From: an uncultured Lachnospiraceae bacterium
GTDB taxonomy: Bacteria; Bacillota; Clostridia; Lachnospirales; Lachnospiraceae
Reading direction: 5' to 3'
Assembly: GCA_900316075.1 (NCBI GenBank)
Contig: ONBT01000020.1
Location: forward strand, 1-35,778
Length of the DNA: 35,778 nucleotides
Every line of letters starts with the position of its first letter. The stretch's first letter is position 1. Below, piece after piece: positions 31,905-35,778 of this stretch. Under the pieces are notes generated by a model. It was not told where the DNA came from. It searched no databases and saw only the letters and a list, made by a program, of their open reading frames with translations. The position numbers and the translations under genes are program-made.

Positions 31905-32391
31905 GAACCACCGCCGCAAATCCGATTCCGCCCCCGATCAGCGCCCCGGCAATGACATCACGCAGAAAGTGGACGCCTCCGGCCACGCGGAGGAAGGCAA
32001 TGAGGACTCCGAAAACTGCAAGCAGGGCCGCAAGCCGGACGTCCCAAACCAGGAGAGAAGCCGCTATAGCAAAGGCTGAAGCCACATGCCGGGAGGGGAA
32101 GGACCGTCTCTCCGTGTCTTTCTCAAGAAGGGGTGTCGTTCCGAAGACTTCATAAGGACGCCGGAAATTCAGAGCCCGCCGAAGAATGGTGACGAAGAAA
32201 AATGCCGCCATGGGCCCGAAGACGATGACCGGAGCCCCGGGAAACTGACTCACAAAGGACCAGAAGAATATGAAGACATATATGCCGGCTACAAGGCCCA
32301 CCAGAGCCTTATCGAGGACATTGAAAACGGCAGCCGCATGGGGCAGGCGGGCAGCCGCAGCGTATAGTTTTCTGTAGTGTTCTTCACTCAC
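31882..32391 (-). CDS. PAP2-family membrane phosphatase
   Basis: A 169-residue integral membrane protein with about five helices and the three phosphatase signature blocks of the PAP2 superfamily: RRALNFRRP, SFPSRH (nucleophile region) and RVAGGVHFLRDV. Members dephosphorylate lipid phosphates such as undecaprenyl pyrophosphate or phosphatidic acid. Its ATG overlaps the stop of the amidase gene (ATGA, 32388-32391), so the two are translationally coupled; with a peptidoglycan amidase upstream, recycling of the cell-wall lipid carrier is an attractive but unproven role. The stop codon is the first element of a 52-base tandem array. Confidence 0.88.
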   Translation of the reverse strand: MSEEHYRKLYAAAARLPHAAAVFNVLDKALVGLVAGIYVFIFFWSFVSQFPGAPVIVFGPMAAFFFVTILRRALNFRRPYEVFGTTPLLEKDTERRSFPSRHVASAFAIAASLLVWDVRLAALLAVFGVLIAFLRVAGGVHFLRDVIAGALIGGGIGFAAVVLFALFRG

Positions 32392-33155
32392 TGCCTGCTT
32401 CCTCCAGGTTCCTGGGACTTCACGTACTGCTCATATTCCTCGGCCGAGACCTTCGTCCCGTGGGATTTGATATAGGCGGCGACGGCACTTTTGAAGGCGG
32501 TCCAGGCTTCCTCGTGCTCCACATAGTACTTGGGGCAGTCCTTGCCCGTGATATCGTAGTGGCGGATGACGTCGGTCTCCGGGTCCAGACCGAAGCGGGT
32601 GCAGAGCCAGGCCGTGAGCTCCACGCAGGAGTCGTAGGTCTTGTCGTTGAACTTGCCGGTCGAATCCCCGTGACAGCACTCGATGGACAGGGTGTCACTG
32701 TTCCTGCTGTTCGAGGCGTAGGCTTCCTCGCTCGTCGGGATGCACTGGACAATCTCCCCGTCGAGGCCGATGATGAAATGGCTCGAGGCATGGGTCTCGC
32801 CGGTGTCCTTCAGCCCTTCGAAATAATCATGATTCTGAAAAGCCGTTGTTCCGGGGTTTGCCGTGTAGTGAATCACAATCCCCTTCACTTCGGAAAGGGC
32901 CAGCTGGGGCCGCGAGTACTCGTTCGGCGTCAGAAGTTCAACATCTATGGACGGCCGTTCCTCAATCAGCATGTGGCTCGTGCCGGCCCCCGCCTTCCCG
33001 TCGGCCAGAAGGCGGATACCATAGGCAAGCAATACGATGACCGTCACCGCCCCAATACAAGCAAAGGCGAGAACCAGGCCCCGGTATATATCCCGTTTCC
33101 TGACTCTGCGCCTTTTTGCTTTTCGTTCTTCAGTTTGCACTGTACCCGCTGCCAC
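32388..33155 (-). CDS. membrane-anchored N-acetylmuramoyl-L-alanine amidase (amidase_2 family)
   Basis: A zinc amidase of the PGRP/AmpD fold that cuts the bond between MurNAc and the stem peptide. The N-terminus is strongly basic (RKAKRRRVRKRD), followed by one membrane helix (GLVLAFACIGAVTVIVLLAY), so the catalytic part faces the wall. Zinc ligands are seen in KGIVIHYTA and in RHYDITGKDCP; the SHFIIGLDGEIVQ core lies between. I use the GTG at 33155, one base after the carD stop (TGA-C-GTG) with GGAAAGG ahead. The ATG at 33203 would overlap carD by 47 bases, and the added residues merely mirror carD in another frame. The length is 255 residues. Confidence 0.88.
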   Translation of the reverse strand: MAAGTVQTEERKAKRRRVRKRDIYRGLVLAFACIGAVTVIVLLAYGIRLLADGKAGAGTSHMLIEERPSIDVELLTPNEYSRPQLALSEVKGIVIHYTANPGTTAFQNHDYFEGLKDTGETHASSHFIIGLDGEIVQCIPTSEEAYASNSRNSDTLSIECCHGDSTGKFNDKTYDSCVELTAWLCTRFGLDPETDVIRHYDITGKDCPKYYVEHEEAWTAFKSAVAAYIKSHGTKVSAEEYEQYVKSQEPGGSRQ

Positions 33156-33156
33156 G

Positions 33157-33702
33157 TCAGGCCTTTCCAGCGGCCTGGGCCTTGATGCATTCGTCCTTTT
33201 CATTCTTCAGACGCATGTAAAAATTCTGCTCGCAGGTCTCCACATCCTCATGGCGGGCAAAGGCCATCTCCTCGAAAAGGCGGCGGCCGGCATTCGCCAT
33301 AATCTTCTCATCCGAAGACATGGCTTTCTTGCCAGCGGCCATGCGGAGCTGCTTCCTGAGATAGATCGTCTTCACCACCGTGGCCAACTCATCGAGGTCA
33401 AAAGCCGCAATCTTCTCCTTGAAAATCTCGGCAGCCGCCCGGGGATTCTTCTCCCGGATGACGGGCAGGGAAGCCACCCGGTCCAGGAGCGCATCCGTCT
33501 CCTCTTCCGTCATGACGTCCCGCATGCGGACAGTCGAGTCTACGGGCGTGAATACCACACTTCCCTTGTCGAAAACAGGCTGAAGAGAATAATATAGCTT
33601 TTCAGATCCCTTGCCGCCCAGGGCCTTCTCAATAATATCCTGGACCTGGCAGACGCCGGACCGCTCATGCATCAGAAAATCGCCAATCTTGAACTCACTC
33701 AT
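33157..33702 (-). CDS. CarD/CdnL-family RNA polymerase-binding regulator
   Basis: A 181-residue protein of the CarD_CdnL_TRCF family, which binds the RNA polymerase beta subunit and stabilises open promoter complexes. The N-terminal Tudor-like domain (about 1-65: KIGDFLMHERSGVCQVQDI, KLYYSLQPVFDKGSVVFTPV) is followed by a helical C-terminal domain. The ATG at 33702 (MSEFKIGDF) is chosen over an upstream ATG at 33783 since AGGTGA precedes it and the family starts with this strand. It heads an operon with a peptidoglycan amidase and a PAP2 phosphatase under a strong promoter, tying it to envelope growth or stress. Confidence 0.92.
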   Translation of the reverse strand: MSEFKIGDFLMHERSGVCQVQDIIEKALGGKGSEKLYYSLQPVFDKGSVVFTPVDSTVRMRDVMTEEETDALLDRVASLPVIREKNPRAAAEIFKEKIAAFDLDELATVVKTIYLRKQLRMAAGKKAMSSDEKIMANAGRRLFEEMAFARHEDVETCEQNFYMRLKNEKDECIKAQAAGKA

Positions 33703-33834
33703 GAATCTCACCTGCAGAAATAAATCCGAATGTACGCAAACAGGAAACCTTGAAAGAAAAAATAGTTTTCCGCGCACCGGCAATATAATAACACGTTTTC
33801 GGATTTTTCGCTACAGGGGATTTAAAAATTTTGT

Positions 33835-33863
33835 AGTATACCACACTCCTATTCACAATGCAA
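33835..33863 (-). promoter_or_regulatory. carD operon promoter
   Basis: TTGCAT, a 17-base spacer and TATACT on the minus strand with an extended -10 (TGG before it). The leader is about 125 bases and includes a second A/T-rich -10-like block. Confidence 0.8.
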
Positions 33864-33926
33864 CAAAAAACAAGGTACATTTTCATCCCGGAAACTGTTC
33901 CTGAAACCGGGCCAGCCGGGACCAGG

Positions 33927-35123
33927 TCAGAGAAAGTCCTGGCGGATGACATTGTAGAGGTTCTGGGTCAGGTCCGGATTGTGGCGGACGCAGGTCTCGG
34001 TCAGGCAGAGGATTTCCGCCTGCCGTTCCGTGGACAGAATTCCATCTGTTCCGTCCGTTTCGTAGGCCACCAGTTCGAAGAGCATATAAAGCTCCGTATA
34101 GAGGATGGCAAAGAGAAACTGCCTCAGCACGAAGTAGTTCTCATAAGCCTTGAGGTAGAGCTGGTCGATATTGTAGGAAAAATAGGCCCGGTATTTTTTC
34201 GCGAAACCGGGGTTCCTTTCCATCATCCGCTTCACGGCATCCGAAAATTCCTCGTCTGCCGTATCCACAAAAAGCCCTTTGAAAAGCTTGTTGTATTTCA
34301 TTATTAATGAAGCAAATTTCGGCTCCCTGAGAAGAAGCATCCCGTAGTCGATGTGATTTAAGATCATCCGGTCCAGGACCGTAATCGGGAAGAAAGCCAG
34401 ATTCGGGGCCGGGCCAACTCTTCCGCCCTCCCCGTCATCCCCGGCCGGGCCGGCTTCATATGTCCCGGCAGCTGCGGTCTTCTCGGAGCCGCTCTCTTCC
34501 CTGCCGTCTTCCAACTCAATCTCCGCCAGATCCTCCAGCCGGTCCCGCATGATGGCCGCGTGTTCCTGCGCGATATAGGCGTATAGACCGGCCCAAATCT
34601 GCTCCAGGGACAGGTCCTCCCGCCAGATATAGTCCTGAATTTTCTCCCGGTCCTTTAAAAGAAAGGCAAGAAAATCCGCATCGTCATTGGCCACATCCCA
34701 GAAGGGCTCGGCACCAGGTGCATCCGCCCAGGCATTCCTCTCCGGCCGCTCGACAAAGAGTCTCGCTGCACTGATGCAGGACAAAGAAAGGGTGATTTCC
34801 GTATAGTCCGAATACGTAATGATTTCCCTCGGATAATAACGGCACACCAGGGGCATGAGTTCCGGAGCCCCGTTGGCCTGGAACTGGCAGAGGCGGTCGG
34901 AATTTAAGAAAGGGCAGGTTCCGAAAATCCGCCGGAAGACGATAAGGCCCCTCCTCCTGGTAAGAAAGCTGCGGACCGACCGGCCTTCTGTCCCTGGAAG
35001 GGACTTATAGCGGTCTACTGTGGCGTCGTCCACCGGAATATGCCAGCCCCTGCAGCAGTTTCGGGGACAGGCCGGACCCAGACAGTGAAAATTTTTGCAA
35101 AGGGAGATTTCTTTCGTCGTCAT
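33927..35123 (-). CDS. fliB: FliB-type flagellin lysine-N-methylase
   Basis: A 398-residue protein of the FliB family, which methylates lysines of flagellin in Salmonella. The N-terminal cysteine cluster is clear (NFHCLGPACPRNCCRGW), and further cysteines follow in CPFLNSDRLCQF and PLVCRYYPRE, consistent with a metal or Fe-S site. An Asp/Gly/Ala-rich insertion (about residues 203-240) interrupts the middle. I use the ATG at 35123 (MTTKEISLC) because the family begins near this cysteine motif. It has no ribosome site; a TATAAT ends only 9 bases upstream, suggesting a near-leaderless mRNA. No flagellar gene is in the window, but a chemoreceptor and three cyclic-di-GMP genes are. Confidence 0.85.
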   Translation of the reverse strand: MTTKEISLCKNFHCLGPACPRNCCRGWHIPVDDATVDRYKSLPGTEGRSVRSFLTRRRGLIVFRRIFGTCPFLNSDRLCQFQANGAPELMPLVCRYYPREIITYSDYTEITLSLSCISAARLFVERPERNAWADAPGAEPFWDVANDDADFLAFLLKDREKIQDYIWREDLSLEQIWAGLYAYIAQEHAAIMRDRLEDLAEIELEDGREESGSEKTAAAGTYEAGPAGDDGEGGRVGPAPNLAFFPITVLDRMILNHIDYGMLLLREPKFASLIMKYNKLFKGLFVDTADEEFSDAVKRMMERNPGFAKKYRAYFSYNIDQLYLKAYENYFVLRQFLFAILYTELYMLFELVAYETDGTDGILSTERQAEILCLTETCVRHNPDLTQNLYNVIRQDFL

Positions 35124-35132
35124 AATGAAAGA

Positions 35133-35138
35133 ATTATA
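35133..35138 (-). promoter_or_regulatory. -10 box directly before fliB
   Basis: TATAAT on the minus strand, 9 bases from the ATG at 35123. A start site 6-7 bases downstream would leave a leader of only a few bases. No convincing -35 is seen. Confidence 0.5.
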
Positions 35139-35212
35139 GCATAGAAAAGGGGGATTTTGCGTCGCGTGAGCCTGCAGAAAGGCCCTGTGAAATGTCCCCA
35201 TATACAAAGGAA

Positions 35213-35232
35213 GGCAGCCATTGCTGGCTGCC
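35213..35232. repeat. perfect 8-bp hairpin in the fliB-LysR divergent spacer
   Basis: GGCAGCCA-TTGC-TGGCTGCC, with A-rich plus-strand and T-rich minus-strand flanks but no clean T-run. It is a possible operator or insulating stem. Confidence 0.4.
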
Positions 35233-35253
35233 GGAAAGAAAAAAGATTACTTA

Positions 35254-35282
35254 TTGACTCTGTGCCATTATAGTAATAAAAT
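35254..35282 (+). promoter_or_regulatory. LysR gene promoter
   Basis: TTGACT, a 17-base spacer and TAAAAT. Predicted start near 35289, giving a leader of about 66 bases. Confidence 0.75.
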
Positions 35283-35320
35283 TCATCGGTGAAGTAAAGT
35301 TCATCTTTTTCATTCGTACC

Positions 35321-35336
35321 ATGAATGTTTATTCAT
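35321..35336. promoter_or_regulatory. possible autoregulatory operator of the LysR gene
   Basis: ATGAAT-GTTT-ATTCAT is a dyad with the T-N11-A spacing seen in LysR-type sites. It is downstream of the predicted start site, where binding would repress. Confidence 0.4.
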
Positions 35337-35354
35337 TATGAATAGGATTTTCTC

Positions 35355-35778
35355 ATGACACTTCTGACCTATGAAATCTTCCGGACCGTCCTCGACTGCG
35401 GTTCCTTCGCAAAGGCGGCCGACACCCTCCACCTGACCCCTTCTGCGGTCTCCCACTCCATCGCTTCGATGGAGGACGAGGTGGGCTTTCCATTATTCAT
35501 AAGGCTGCACGGCGGCGTCCGCCTGACCCCGTCCGGCAAGGAAATCGCCCCCTACATCAAGGAGCTCCTTTCGGTCGAGGAAAATCTCAACCAGCGGATT
35601 GAGAAGATCAAGGGCCTCGAGGCCGGCTCGGTCAAGCTCGGCACGGTAAACACCGTCTGCACGGCCTGGATTCCGAAGATTCTGAAGACCTTCCGCAAGA
35701 ACTACCCCCACATCACGACCGAAATTTACCAGGGCTCCTACACGGACGTCATCAACTGGGAACGGAACGGCACCATCG
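35355..35778 (+). CDS. LysR-family transcriptional regulator, 3' end cut by window
   Basis: The first 141 residues of a LysR-type regulator. The winged helix-turn-helix is complete (FRTVLDCGSFAKAADTLHLT, SAVSHSIASMEDEVGFPLF, then RLTPSGKEI), followed by the linker helix and the start of the effector domain (GSVKLGTVNTVCTAWIPKIL). It is divergent from fliB. The ATG at 35355 follows AGGA by 9 bases. LysR proteins usually control a neighbouring divergent gene and themselves, so fliB is a candidate target, though genes beyond the window are equally possible. The effector cannot be predicted. Confidence 0.95.
   Translation, partial: MTLLTYEIFRTVLDCGSFAKAADTLHLTPSAVSHSIASMEDEVGFPLFIRLHGGVRLTPSGKEIAPYIKELLSVEENLNQRIEKIKGLEAGSVKLGTVNTVCTAWIPKILKTFRKNYPHITTEIYQGSYTDVINWERNGTI

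Noticed and set aside
33156-33203. Amidase start at the ATG 33203, overlapping carD by 47 bases
   Set aside because: The GTG at 33155, one base after the carD stop with GGAAAGG ahead, explains the junction better, and the extra residues only reflect carD sequence in another frame.
1-35778. tRNA genes, CRISPR arrays, insertion sequences, prophage or defence genes
   Set aside because: I looked on both strands for cloverleaf-like segments, regularly spaced palindromic repeats with unique spacers and transposase motifs, and found none. The 52-base arrays are contiguous and have no spacers.

Overview
The window looks like a chromosomal segment of a GC-rich member of the Firmicutes class Clostridia, most likely a Lachnospiraceae-type organism. 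The evidence is the rel - MBL hydrolase - hemZ - hisS - aspS gene order, the yerC-pcrA pair, a DUF4317 protein, LL-diaminopimelate aminotransferase, a FliB-type methylase, and A/T-rich spacers between G/C-rich genes. The family-level assignment is inference. Twenty-seven protein genes are supported: 25 on the minus strand and 2 on the plus strand (a flavin reductase and a truncated LysR regulator). Both ends cut genes: rlmD on the left, LysR on the right. I see no tRNA, rRNA, insertion sequence, prophage or CRISPR array.

Left third (1-13.9 kb): rlmD follows a small acidic membrane protein; then come pcrA, yerC, asnS and a DUF4317 gene. Next is a cyclic-di-GMP block: a GAF/PAS-GGDEF-EAL protein followed by two tandem, related membrane diguanylate cyclases that are translationally coupled.

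Middle (13.9-29.5 kb): a 390-base gene-free stretch holds a candidate C-rich small RNA with its own promoter and terminator. It is followed by ilvE, a flavin reductase, a thioesterase and a chemotaxis receptor without a periplasmic sensor. A long run of housekeeping genes follows, in transcription order hisA - dapF - dapL - rel - MBL hydrolase - hemZ - hisS - aspS - mcp. It combines histidine and lysine/meso-DAP synthesis, (p)ppGpp metabolism, haem synthesis and tRNA charging.

Right third (29.5-35.8 kb): guaB, a tandem-repeat spacer, a carD - amidase - PAP2 operon, fliB, and a divergent LysR gene.

The least explained material is between genes. (1) Two tandem arrays, 15 kb apart, have the same 52-base period and share a core, so they look like one undescribed repeat family. 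(2) The C-rich RNA at about 14.07-14.18 kb has a consensus-like promoter and four unpaired C-runs. (3) A short element, TTTACATTANTCAT, recurs at many gene boundaries. (4) Several long hairpins lie against stop codons. Each is reported separately.
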